Assembly (NCBI GenBank): GCA_031271075.1
Contig: JAISWN010000260.1
Coordinates: 1 to 16,802, forward strand
Direction of reading: 5' to 3'
Origin: Treponema sp.
GTDB lineage: Bacteria > Spirochaetota > Spirochaetia > Treponematales > Breznakiellaceae
Length of the DNA stretch: 16,802 bases
The position numbers and the translations under genes were made by a program. Within the stretch, counting starts at the first letter, position 1; each line of letters opens with the position of its first letter. This document shows, piece after piece, positions 1-6,678 of the stretch. The notes under the pieces are model-generated. The model worked only from the letters and a program-made list of their open reading frames with translations, had not been told where the DNA came from and ran no database searches.

Positions 1-1175
1 TTGGTCTTTACGGTTCTGATGTTCCGGTCCTCCCCGGCGAAGGGAAGGGAGCCAAGGTCTTGGGGCAGACGGGCGATGTAGGGCGAACCGTAGCCGGTTT
101 TGTCGCTGGTAAAAAGTACGTAGGTTCCGTCGGGGGACAGGCGGGGATGCACGTGGTTCACCTGGATGTGCATGGAGCAGCGGTGTTCGCAGAGAATCCG
201 GGGAGGATCGTAGCCCTTCCCGTTCCAGCGCCAAAGCTGGATATTGCCCCCTACCGAGCCGTCGCCTACCGCCAGGCGGTGATCGTTGGAATGGACATGG
301 GTTGTATGCTGGGGGAACTCCCCTTCCACGATGTCGGAACCGTCGAATTTCACACTGCCCAGAAAATTCTTGCCCTGGTAGAAACCGTGATACCCCACCC
401 GTTCACCGTCGGCGTACCAGTATTCATGGCCTACCCGTTCCCCCTCGCCCCGGCGTTCCCGCAGGGGCCATACCTTGCCGGAACCGGTATCCATGGCCCA
501 GATCCGGTGATCCACCAGTTCCCAGGGGCCTTCGTGGCAAAAGGTAAGGTGGGCGGGGTGGGTTGAGGATGTGTTCAGGTGCCCCATCCATACCTTCCCG
601 CTGTGGATTACATCGGCCTTGCCGCTGCCGTCCACCGGAACCCGGACAATCTGGCAGAAGGGGTGGAGTTCCCAGGTCTCCCGGAAGCCCACATAGCCGT
701 GCATCATGTCGATATTGGGTATCTTCTCCGAAAGATCCTCGCTCATGCAAAAGATTATGTATTTTCCGTCCGCCGTGGCGTTGACCATTCCGATGTTCTG
801 TTTTTCCGGAATGGTATACAGAAGCCGGGTTTCCAGGGTTCCAAGATCCAGAGCCCAGAGCTTCCGGTCGTACCAGTAGGAAACCTCGTTGGTAACCCGG
901 TTAACGCAGGCGTGATCAAAGTCGGTTCCTTCCCGGCTGTCATGCCCGGTAAGCTGGGTAATTTCGCCGCTTTCCAGATCCACCCCGAAGAGATTCGTGC
1001 AATTCTCCCGGTCGCCCCCCATAAGAACCTTCTTTCCTCCCCCGTACCAGCCGGGGTTGGTAAAGTACAGGTGATGACCGTGCCCTTTGTAATGACTGAG
1101 GCGGGTTACCTCGACGCCGGTCAGGGGATCGGTTTCCCTGGTCCATTCAGTTCCCCATTTAGAACCCTTCTCCAT
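1..1175 (-). CDS. ogl: Oligogalacturonate lyase (PL22), 3' end beyond window
   Basis: Cytoplasmic lyase that splits short oligogalacturonides, mainly digalacturonate, into 5-keto-4-deoxyuronate during pectin breakdown. The frame is open from an ATG at 1175 to the window edge (391 codons seen); the family is usually about 385–390 residues, so almost the whole protein is here. The start is supported by AGGAGG at 1188–1183, seven bases upstream. Family signatures include FCHEGPWELVDHRIW (residues 212–226), GHEYWYADG (249–257), THVHSND (292–298) and QVNHVHP (338–344). By comparison with studied lyases, H250 fits the catalytic base and H295, Q338, H341 and H343 fit the Mn ligands: the 45-residue gap from H250 to H295 and the Q-x2-H-x-H pattern match. 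The beta-propeller fold is inferred from family. No other pectin gene is in view; partners may lie left of the window. The stop codon is not seen. Confidence 0.93.
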   Translation of the reverse strand, partial: MEKGSKWGTEWTRETDPLTGVEVTRLSHYKGHGHHLYFTNPGWYGGGKKVLMGGDRENCTNLFGVDLESGEITQLTGHDSREGTDFDHACVNRVTNEVSYWYDRKLWALDLGTLETRLLYTIPEKQNIGMVNATADGKYIIFCMSEDLSEKIPNIDMMHGYVGFRETWELHPFCQIVRVPVDGSGKADVIHSGKVWMGHLNTSSTHPAHLTFCHEGPWELVDHRIWAMDTGSGKVWPLRERRGEGERVGHEYWYADGERVGYHGFYQGKNFLGSVKFDGSDIVEGEFPQHTTHVHSNDHRLAVGDGSVGGNIQLWRWNGKGYDPPRILCEHRCSMHIQVNHVHPRLSPDGTYVLFTSDKTGYGSPYIARLPQDLGSLPFAGEDRNIRTVKT

Positions 1176-1182
1176 TTCGTTT

Positions 1183-1188
1183 CCTCCT
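1183..1188 (-). promoter_or_regulatory. Ribosome binding site of ogl
   Basis: Perfect AGGAGG on the minus strand, seven bases before the ATG at 1175. It fixes the start of the lyase gene, whose frame otherwise runs off the window. I see no convincing -35/-10 pair between 1189 and 1260. Confidence 0.8.
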
Positions 1189-1260
1189 GTATGCAATTTC
1201 TCGTAACTATTCAGTCGTAGCGCGATTTCAGAGCTTTTTTTGTTCTCCAGTGCTTTAACG

Positions 1261-1349
1261 AAGGGGGCTACCGCCCCCTTCCGCTCTCAATCGGCTCATT
1301 GAGGAGCTAAAGCTCCTTCATTCCGCCGATTGCGGCAACGAAGTTGCCG
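1261..1349. repeat. Cluster of nested hairpins in intergenic spacer
   Basis: Three adjacent inverted repeats in 89 bases. Hairpin 1 pairs 1261–1268 (AAGGGGGC) with 1273–1280 across a TACC loop. Element 2 has an outer stem CAATCGG (1288–1294) with CCGATTG (1326–1332) enclosing AGGAGCT (1302–1308) with AGCTCCT (1311–1317). Hairpin 3 pairs CGGCAAC (1333–1339) with GTTGCCG (1343–1349) across GAA. No T-run follows on either strand, so it does not look like an ordinary terminator. It lies between the divergent ogl and the 1533 gene. A dispersed palindromic element or a structured RNA leader are both possible. The rest of 1189–1420 holds no gene that I can support. Confidence 0.7.
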
Positions 1350-1422
1350 ACGCTATCCCCCGCAGGCGACTGAATTACAACAGCTTTTTATGAGGAAGAT
1401 ACGCCTGGTATGCTAAAAAAAG

Positions 1423-1470
1423 AAAAACCACGGCGATACACGGAGGTTTTATCACCAATCCGCTCTTGTA
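1423..1470. repeat. Dispersed repeat, copy A
   Basis: Contains AAAAACCACGG, then ACACGGAGGTTTT, then ACCAATCCG and CTTGTA, in the same order as the copy at 16660–16736 near the other end of the window. Copy A is shorter, lacking about 34 bases present in copy B between the first two blocks. A frame reads through it into the 1533 gene, but the repeat makes that N-terminal extension unlikely to be real coding sequence. Confidence 0.55.
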
Positions 1471-1496
1471 TTTATATGCCCGGCCCGGTACTTGCC

Positions 1497-1526
1497 TTGT
1501 CCCCCCTTCGGCCTTGCCGCTATACT
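1497..1526 (+). promoter_or_regulatory. Putative promoter, TTGTCC-N18-TATACT
   Basis: The -35-like TTGTCC (1497–1502) and -10-like TATACT (1521–1526) are 18 bases apart. The expected transcription start (about 1532–1533) falls on the ATG at 1533, so the transcript would be leaderless or use the next ATG at 1548. Prediction from pattern only. Confidence 0.4.
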
Positions 1527-1532
1527 TGTTCT

Positions 1533-2648
1533 ATGAAGCCCCGGGGTATGCAAGGTTCGGCAGTTTTCGTTTTTTTACTTTTCCTTGCTTCTCTGCCCTT
1601 GCCCGCCCAGGTTCCCTTTCCCCTGGGGCCGGCCCTTGAAACCGCCTGTTTCGGGGGAATTTTCGCCCCCGGCGCGGATTCTGCCGCCGGTTCCGGATCC
1701 GCCTGGCAGCCCGACTGGCCGGCGGATATTCCCCCCGACGCCTTCAGCGTAAAGGGGGAGGCGGCGCTTATCCGGCTTTCCGGAACTTCAGCCAGGCTTA
1801 ACGGGCAGGGGCCGGAAGCCGCTAGCCCTGGCCCTTTTGAATACCGCCTGAGCCGGGACAGCCGGGGCCGTCTGGTGGAATTTCCCCTTTCCCTGGGGGG
1901 AGATCTTTTCCAGATCCGCGCGGATTATGCCCCTTCCGGCGGCCTTGCCGGCCTGGTTTTCGGCGGAACCGGGGAAGGGGAGGGCGGGGTTGAACAGACG
2001 CCCTGGATCGCCGAGTTTCCCCTGCCCTATAGCCCCTTTGAAAGCCCCGCGCCGCAATTTCCCGGGGAAGCGGTGCGGGTTAGCCGGGGGGAGGCGGTTT
2101 ACTTTGTCCTGTTTGAGGAGGGCGGCAAGTACCTTTCCGAATCCTGGTATGACGGGGAGGGTAATCTGGCCGGGTATTTCGTGTCCCTCTTTGAGGAACG
2201 GGAAGGGCGGCGGCGGATACTCTCCGTTCTGAATTCCGACAATGCCAAGCGGTATTACTTCGATAACCAGGGCCATGTTTCCGCGATCCGCGGCCCTTGG
2301 GGGAACTTTTCCGCGGTTTACGGCGCGAGGGGACAGGTTCTGGAATGGGAATTCGCTCCGGCGGGACCGGACGCGGAACCCGCGCCGCCGGGACGCTTCG
2401 CCTTGCAGTGGGACGAGCGTTTTCTCTTGGTAAGCCTGCGGGGTCTCTCCCCCTCCCCCTCCCGATCCTCCGCCGGCATCCCGGATGAATCGCCTGTGGA
2501 GTACCGGTATGAGTATGCTCTGGATAGGCGGGGCAACTGGTTAAGCCGCCGGGAAACCGCCTATGTTAGCCGGGGCGGGCTTTTAATTCCGGTAGGCGTA
2601 AAACAGATCGACCGGCACATCCTTTACCGGGAGGAGGAGCGGTTTTGA
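1533..2648 (+). CDS. Exported protein with YD/RHS-like motifs
   Basis: Function not recognised. I place the start at ATG 1533 (371 residues) because a typical signal peptide follows: short basic start, hydrophobic stretch VFVFLLFLASLPLP at about 11–24, then a PAQ cleavage candidate. ATG 1548 is also possible. An in-frame extension back to 1410 would read through a dispersed repeat and is rejected. The mature part has aromatic-rich beta motifs resembling YD/RHS repeats: YRLSRDSRGRLVEF (about 104–117), YDGEGNLAGY (206–215), YYFDNQGHVSAIRG (241–254) and YEYALDRRGNW (326–336). This suggests a beta-rich periplasmic or surface protein, too small and lacking the ordered core for an RHS toxin. Its stop overlaps the next gene's start, so the two are probably co-translated. 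The coding call is strong; the role is unknown. Confidence 0.75.
   Translation: MKPRGMQGSAVFVFLLFLASLPLPAQVPFPLGPALETACFGGIFAPGADSAAGSGSAWQPDWPADIPPDAFSVKGEAALIRLSGTSARLNGQGPEAASPGPFEYRLSRDSRGRLVEFPLSLGGDLFQIRADYAPSGGLAGLVFGGTGEGEGGVEQTPWIAEFPLPYSPFESPAPQFPGEAVRVSRGEAVYFVLFEEGGKYLSESWYDGEGNLAGYFVSLFEEREGRRRILSVLNSDNAKRYYFDNQGHVSAIRGPWGNFSAVYGARGQVLEWEFAPAGPDAEPAPPGRFALQWDERFLLVSLRGLSPSPSRSSAGIPDESPVEYRYEYALDRRGNWLSRRETAYVSRGGLLIPVGVKQIDRHILYREEERF
2632..2637 (+). promoter_or_regulatory. RBS selecting a TTG start
   Basis: AGGAGG lies seven bases before TTG 2645 but 13 bases before the alternative GTG 2651. The spacing favours TTG as initiator of the small downstream gene and places its start within a four-base TTGA overlap with the preceding stop codon. 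Confidence 0.6.
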
Positions 2649-2893
2649 GCGTGTCAGTTGAGTGGCGGGATATAAAATACCAGGAGGTCTTTGACCAGGA
2701 GATCCGGGGTCTCCGGCGCCGCAGGGAAGCCGACACAAGCTGTACCGTTACCGATCTTGAAGGGGTCTTGCAGCATCTCTACATCATGGACGGGGCGGAC
2801 TGGTACGGCCGGGGGGATGTGCAGGACATCATCATGGCCGCCACCATCGCCGCCTACGAACATTTTATCGCCCAGTGGAAGGCGGGGCACTAA
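2645..2893 (+). CDS. Small hypothetical protein, translationally coupled
   Basis: An 82-residue protein of unknown function. It probably starts at TTG 2645, overlapping the TGA of the upstream exported-protein gene by four bases (TTGA), with AGGAGG at the right distance; GTG 2651 is the alternative. It has no signal peptide or membrane segment. The composition is that of a soluble helical protein, with a basic patch RGLRRRRE (about 21–28) and an acidic/aromatic middle (MDGADWYGRGD, about 48–58). I know no named domain that fits. The overlap implies it is made with the exported protein, but its N-terminus looks cytoplasmic, so a direct complex is not obvious. Tandem repeats begin eight bases after its stop. 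Confidence 0.65.
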   Translation: MSVSVEWRDIKYQEVFDQEIRGLRRRREADTSCTVTDLEGVLQHLYIMDGADWYGRGDVQDIIMAATIAAYEHFIAQWKAGH

Positions 2894-2900
2894 AAAGCCA

Positions 2901-2945
2901 TATCGAGGTCTCCCCTATCGAAGTCTCCCATATCGAAGCGTCCCC
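2901..2945. repeat. Three tandem 15-bp repeats
   Basis: Units at 2901–2915 (TATCGAGGTCTCCCC), 2916–2930 (TATCGAAGTCTCCCA) and 2931–2945 (TATCGAAGCGTCCCC), without spacers. They sit between the 2645 gene and the TATAAT box ahead of the parvulin gene. They could be operator sites or simple slippage expansion. The 15-bp period does not match the helical repeat. Confidence 0.8.
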
Positions 2946-2964
2946 TTGTTTTTACCGTTTTTTT

Positions 2965-2970
2965 TATAAT
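2965..2970 (+). promoter_or_regulatory. Putative -10 box (TATAAT) for parvulin/HD-GYP genes
   Basis: Consensus TATAAT after a T-rich run, 29 bases before the parvulin ATG at 3000. There is no good -35 at 16–18 bases upstream; TTGTTT (2946–2951) is too close at 13 bases. The promoter would therefore need an activator or is not real. The 15-bp repeats end 19 bases upstream. Confidence 0.4.
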
Positions 2971-2999
2971 AAAATACGCCCATTGTATTGGAGAAGTTT

Positions 3000-3278
3000 A
3001 TGGAATGGCGCGCAAGTCATATTTTGGTTAAAGATCGGAGCCTCGCGGAGGAGTTGCTCAGGCGGGTTAAGCAGGGCGCCCAGTTCGAGTCTCTGGCCAG
3101 GGAATTTTCCACTTGTCCGTCCAAATCTTCAGGCGGCGATCTGGGCTGGTTCGGGCCGGGCAAGATGGTTCCCGCCTTTGAGTCGGCGGTAAAACGCCTT
3201 TCCCCCGGTTCCGTGGGAGACGTGGTTCAGACTCAGTTTGGGTATCACATAATAAAATGTACAGGGCGTAAGGAATAA
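3000..3278 (+). CDS. ppiC: Stand-alone parvulin-type peptidyl-prolyl isomerase
   Basis: Catalyses cis–trans isomerisation of X-Pro bonds. ATG 3000 gives 92 residues, the usual size of a single-domain PpiC, with GGAG at 2990–2993; a TTG at 2988 would add four residues but overlaps the RBS. Family features: ASHILVKD (5–12), FSTCPSKSSGGDLGWFGPGKM (36–56) and TQFGYHIIK (78–86). Active-site residues H7, C39, M56, F60 and H83 are all present; the 17/4/23 spacing from C39 to H83 is that of Pin1 C113–M130–F134–H157. There is no signal peptide, so it should be cytoplasmic. It ends five bases before the GAF–HD-GYP gene, so the two are probably one transcript. The symbol marks the family, not proven orthology. 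Confidence 0.92.
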   Translation: MEWRASHILVKDRSLAEELLRRVKQGAQFESLAREFSTCPSKSSGGDLGWFGPGKMVPAFESAVKRLSPGSVGDVVQTQFGYHIIKCTGRKE

Positions 3279-3283
3279 GGATC

Positions 3284-4537
3284 ATGACGGAGGCTTTTGC
3301 CGATTTCAGATCAATTCTCAGGCTTGATTCCGAATTAAATCAGATACAGGATGTGGATATTCTTCTTGAACGCATCCTTCTGGAGTGCAGGAAGGTTGTC
3401 CGCGCCGGCGCGGGTTCAATATACATCAAAGAAACAAGCCGGGGCAAAGAGGAAAACGCCGAAAAACTCCTTATCCGTTATTCCCAGAACGATGCCATTC
3501 AAAAGGAACTGCTGCCGGGACAGAAACTGATCTACTCGGTGTTTTCGGTGCCTATTAACGACAGCACTATTTCCGGTTACTGCGCCAAGACCAAGACGCT
3601 GGTGAATATCCCCAACGCCTATAATATCCCCAGGGACGCGCCTTATTCTTTCAGCCCTGAGTACGACAAAATTTCCGGATATAAAACTATTTCGGTGCTG
3701 GCGATTCCCCTGGTAACCGTGGACGGCAGACTGCTGGGGGTTATCCAGGTGATCAATTCCACGGACAAAGAGGGGAAGATTGTCCCCTTTTCGGCGGAGG
3801 ACGAATTCCTGGTTACCCACTTTGCCGCCAGCGCCACCCAGGTACTCCAGCGGGCCTTTGTTACCCGGGCTATGATCCTGCGGATGATCCGTATGTCTGA
3901 ATTGCGGGATCCCAAGGAGACGGGAACCCATGTAAACCGCGTGGCAGGTTACGCGGTGGAGATATACGACCGTTGGGCTTACAATCACGCGGTAACCCGG
4001 GTGGAACAGGAAAAATTCCGGGACATCCTTAAAATCGGCGCCATGCTTCACGATGTGGGAAAGGTGGCGATTTCCGACATGATCCTGAAGAAACCGGCCC
4101 GGTTTACCCCGGAAGAATTTGCCATTATGCAGCACCACACCATATACGGCGCCGGGCTTTTTTACGACCCCCAATCGGATCTGGATAATATTTCCTGGGA
4201 CATTGCCTTAACCCACCATGAAAACTGGGACGGCTCGGGTTATCCCGGCTGGGTTGATCCGGTAACCGGAAAGCCTGTCAGCACGGATTCCGAAGGCAGG
4301 CCCCTGGGACGCAAGGGCGAGGAGATACCTTTTGCCGGAAGGATCGTGGCCATCGCGGATGTGTTCGACGCCCTCTGTTCCAGGCGGATTTACAAGGAAC
4401 CCTGGAGCGAGGAACAGGTACTGCAGGAAATTCGTAACCTTTCGGGAATCAAATTCGATCCTGAACTGGTGGATGTCTTTTTCGAGATCCTGCCCCATAT
4501 CAAACAGGTACAGAACTTTTACCCCGAGTCGGTTTAA
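3284..4537 (+). CDS. GAF–HD-GYP cyclic-di-GMP phosphodiesterase
   Basis: A 417-residue cytoplasmic signalling protein. An N-terminal GAF domain (about 20–190) probably senses a small ligand. The C-terminal HD-GYP domain (about 197–407) hydrolyses cyclic di-GMP in its family. Metal-site motifs are present: TGTHVNRV (213–220), HDVGK (256–260), QHH (283–285), HHENWDGSGYPG (311–322) and IADVFDAL (357–364). Between GYP and EIPFAGR lies an extra loop (about 323–345, with PVTGKPVSTDSEGRPLGRKG) longer than the short GLxGxxI link of typical members. There is no receiver domain or membrane segment. The start is ATG 3284 with an AAGGA-type site just upstream, five bases after the parvulin stop. It converges with the DUF188 gene 18 bases away, with no clear terminator between. 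GAF ligand unknown. Confidence 0.92.
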   Translation: MTEAFADFRSILRLDSELNQIQDVDILLERILLECRKVVRAGAGSIYIKETSRGKEENAEKLLIRYSQNDAIQKELLPGQKLIYSVFSVPINDSTISGYCAKTKTLVNIPNAYNIPRDAPYSFSPEYDKISGYKTISVLAIPLVTVDGRLLGVIQVINSTDKEGKIVPFSAEDEFLVTHFAASATQVLQRAFVTRAMILRMIRMSELRDPKETGTHVNRVAGYAVEIYDRWAYNHAVTRVEQEKFRDILKIGAMLHDVGKVAISDMILKKPARFTPEEFAIMQHHTIYGAGLFYDPQSDLDNISWDIALTHHENWDGSGYPGWVDPVTGKPVSTDSEGRPLGRKGEEIPFAGRIVAIADVFDALCSRRIYKEPWSEEQVLQEIRNLSGIKFDPELVDVFFEILPHIKQVQNFYPESV

Positions 4538-4555
4538 TGAGAGTCCGTCCATACT

Positions 4556-5011
4556 CTAATTCCGGTGCAGCCGGGCAAGGAGTCTGTCCAGGCTGTCCGC
4601 CATGGCTTTAAGCTCTCTTTTCCCGTAGTTCGCGCCCCCCTCCATTCCCAGGCCGTTTTCCGCCAGGCCCACCATAAAATTCCGCAGGGAAAGCCGTTCC
4701 CGGATATTCTCCCTGGTGTATACCCGTCCCCGGTCGTCAATGACGCAGACATCCGCCTCCACCAGCCGGTTTGCCAGGGGAATGTCCCTGGTAAGCGCCA
4801 GATCCCCGGGCTCCGCAAGGGCCGCGATGCGGTCATCCGCCGCGCCTTCCCCGGCCGGGCAGAGTTCCATGGCGGCGTAATCCCCGGCAATCCCCGGTAT
4901 AAGCCGGTTTGCCGCAAAAACAGCTTTGATTTTCCTGCGCTTCGCGGTACGGAGCACCAGTTCCCGGGCGGGGCGAGGGCAGGAATCGGCGTCTACCAGG
5001 ATCTTCACCAT
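4556..5011 (-). CDS. DUF188 / YaiI-YqxD family protein
   Basis: 151 residues, matching the YaiI/YqxD (UPF0178, DUF188) family, whose biochemical role is not settled; a PIN/NYN-like nuclease fold has been suggested. Motifs: VDADSCPRPARE (6–17), GEGAADDRI (about 54–62), GDLALTRDIPLA (about 69–80) and VIDDRGRVYT with RLSLRNFM. The conserved acidic residues (D7, D9 and the DDR pairs) could bind metal. It is the last gene of the infC operon, starting 12 bases after the manA fusion stop and ending 18 bases from the convergent HD-GYP gene. Family membership is sure; function is not. Confidence 0.9.
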   Translation of the reverse strand: MVKILVDADSCPRPARELVLRTAKRRKIKAVFAANRLIPGIAGDYAAMELCPAGEGAADDRIAALAEPGDLALTRDIPLANRLVEADVCVIDDRGRVYTRENIRERLSLRNFMVGLAENGLGMEGGANYGKRELKAMADSLDRLLARLHRN

Positions 5012-5023
5012 CCCGTCTCCGGT

Positions 5024-6670
5024 TCAGGAAAGTTCCGGGGGAAGGGATGCAATGTAGAGGGTATAGGCCCCGGAAAAGGCCAGGGGACCGGCTTCGTCCT
5101 GACCTTCCCGGGCCGGAATAAAGGCGGATTCTCCCCGGGCCAGAGTCCAGTTTCCGCCGCCCGGCTTTTTCTCCTCCCCTCCGTTGACCCGGAGCCTCCC
5201 CTCGGTAACAATAACGATGGAAGGCCCCTTTTCGGGGAAAAGCGCCGTTCCTCCTCGGCTTCTCATGACCTGGAGGGAGAATTCCCTGCAGGGGGTTTCG
5301 TAGCGGGAAAGTCCGTTACCCGCCGGCCGGGGATTAAGGATCATGGGCCGGCAGGGCTTGAAATCGAGAACCGACAGAAGTTCCCCCGGGTCCAGATGCT
5401 TGGAGCTAAGCCCGCCCCGCAGGACATTATCCGAATTGGCCATTAACTCTACGGCAAAGCCGTGGACATAGGCGTGCAGAACCCCGGCGGGAAGGTATAC
5501 CGCTTCTCCCGGCATAAGCTGCAAGATGTTGAGGTAGAGGGGGGCGATGATCCCCGGGTCTCCGGGGTAAAGGGCCGCAAAACGGCCGACCAGATCCCAC
5601 TCCCCGTCGGGCAGGATCGTTTCCCGGGCATAAGCGGTAAGCTCCCCCAGAGTTTCCGGCGAGAGGCGGAACAGCGCCTCCAGGAAGGCTTTCAGGGGAT
5701 TCTCTCCGGCCAGGGCCTTTTCCAGCGGCTTGATACCCTCCCGTAAAGAAGGGGAACCCCCCTCAAAGCACTTTGCCAGGAGGAAGCCTATTTCCCCGGG
5801 GGGCCGGAAGCCGCACATGGCGGTAAAGGGATTTAAGGCGCAGAGTATCTCCGGCTTGTGGCGTTCGTCCCTGTAATTCCGGTTGGGAGCCTCCGGGGGG
5901 ATGCCCCGCTCATTTTCCCGCCGCCAGCCTTCCCGGGCCTGTTCCCGGTTGGGGTGGGCCTGGATGGAAAGCGGTTTTGCCGCGGCCAGGAGTTTGAAGA
6001 GGAAGGGGAGGCCGCCGAAGTTTTTCGCGGCGGATCTTCCCAGGCAGCGCTCCGGATCGGCGGCGATAAGATCCCCCAGGCCAAGCTCCCCGGCCTGGGA
6101 TGGCGTGGAGGGCTTATTCGTAAAGGCCTTGCCCCCCGCGATTCGGGACGGGCCGGCAGGATGAACGCCCATCCACAGTTCCGCCCAGGGCGTACCCTGC
6201 GAGTTATCCGCTCCCAGGAGGGCGGGGATATGCATCGGGGAACCCCATTCGTAGTGCTTTACCGTATTTTGCAGTTTGTAAAGCGGCAGGGATGGGACGG
6301 CGGCGGACTGCGGAACCGGGGCGCCTGTTTTGGCCGGAATTTCCTCTTTCCCGCTCATGTCGGGCAGTTTCAGCTTCTCCATGGCCTCGTCAAGGCGGCT
6401 GAAAAGGCCAAGGGTACGCTGGAGGGTTTTCTGTTCCTCCTCGTCACCCTTTTCCATAACTATTTTGAGTTTTTCCAGTTCATCGCAGAGGCTAAAACCG
6501 GTGAGAACGGCGATTTTAAGGGCGTCTTTATCCTTGAGCCCCGTGGATTTACGGACATCATCAACCGCGTTCCGGTAATTTGCCAGAAGCCGATCCAGGT
6601 AAGCTGAATCTTCATCCACCGTGATGGAAAAGGGAGGGCCAAGAATATCCAGGTAAATATCATTCGGCAT
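5024..6670 (-). CDS. manA: ZapA-like domain fused to mannose-6-phosphate isomerase (class I)
   Basis: 548 residues, about 150 more than a normal class I phosphomannose isomerase. The isomerase part begins near 129 (LYKLQNTVKHYEWGS) and interconverts mannose-6-P and fructose-6-P. It carries the zinc ligands Q237 and H239 (SIQAHPN), E274 (RHKPEI) and H399 within the signature YLPAGVLHAYVHG (392–404), followed by SDNVLRGGLSSKH (413–425). Residues 4–72 (from DIYLDILGPPFSITV to LCDELEKLKI) resemble ZapA, the FtsZ-ring-associated protein. A short helical stretch (about 75–101) and a Pro/Ala-rich linker (about 103–128) join them. The frame is unbroken. The nearest internal ATG (residue 105) has GGAG about 18 bases upstream, too far for good initiation. 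The gene starts eight bases after the ZapB-like gene. Isomerase call very sure; ZapA homology likely; a joint function is inference. Confidence 0.9.
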   Translation of the reverse strand: MPNDIYLDILGPPFSITVDEDSAYLDRLLANYRNAVDDVRKSTGLKDKDALKIAVLTGFSLCDELEKLKIVMEKGDEEEQKTLQRTLGLFSRLDEAMEKLKLPDMSGKEEIPAKTGAPVPQSAAVPSLPLYKLQNTVKHYEWGSPMHIPALLGADNSQGTPWAELWMGVHPAGPSRIAGGKAFTNKPSTPSQAGELGLGDLIAADPERCLGRSAAKNFGGLPFLFKLLAAAKPLSIQAHPNREQAREGWRRENERGIPPEAPNRNYRDERHKPEILCALNPFTAMCGFRPPGEIGFLLAKCFEGGSPSLREGIKPLEKALAGENPLKAFLEALFRLSPETLGELTAYARETILPDGEWDLVGRFAALYPGDPGIIAPLYLNILQLMPGEAVYLPAGVLHAYVHGFAVELMANSDNVLRGGLSSKHLDPGELLSVLDFKPCRPMILNPRPAGNGLSRYETPCREFSLQVMRSRGGTALFPEKGPSIVIVTEGRLRVNGGEEKKPGGGNWTLARGESAFIPAREGQDEAGPLAFSGAYTLYIASLPPELS

Positions 6671-6678
6671 GAAATTGC

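Noticed and set aside
60-1220. Plus-strand frames across the ogl gene
   Set aside because: The minus-strand frame is unbroken with PL22 motifs and a strong RBS; the plus frames are its complement.
1261-1280. Rho-independent terminator
   Set aside because: The stem is strong, but no T-run follows on either strand and it sits upstream, not downstream, of both flanking genes.
1410-1532. N-terminal extension of the exported protein back to ATG 1410
   Set aside because: It would translate a dispersed repeat and bury the signal peptide behind 41 residues; ATG 1533 gives a normal signal peptide.
1533-2893. RHS/polymorphic toxin with immunity gene
   Set aside because: The protein is too short, lacks a core repeat array and cleavage motif, and shows no C-terminal toxin domain.
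2901-2945. CRISPR-like array
   Set aside because: Repeats of 15 bp are directly adjacent with no spacers and no cas genes are near; the same reasoning excludes 8454–8492.
3416-4174. Minus-strand frame of 252 codons opposite the GAF–HD-GYP gene
   Set aside because: The plus strand has every HD-GYP motif; the shadow has no domain signature.
6348-6358. Separate manA start at the internal ATG (residue 105)
   Set aside because: The only GGAG lies about 18 bases upstream, and the ZapA-like part has no stop codon; a single fusion protein is the simpler reading, though internal initiation cannot be excluded.
5858-6607. Plus-strand frame of 249 codons opposite the manA fusion
   Set aside because: Mirror of the manA coding frame; low-complexity product and no ribosome-binding site.
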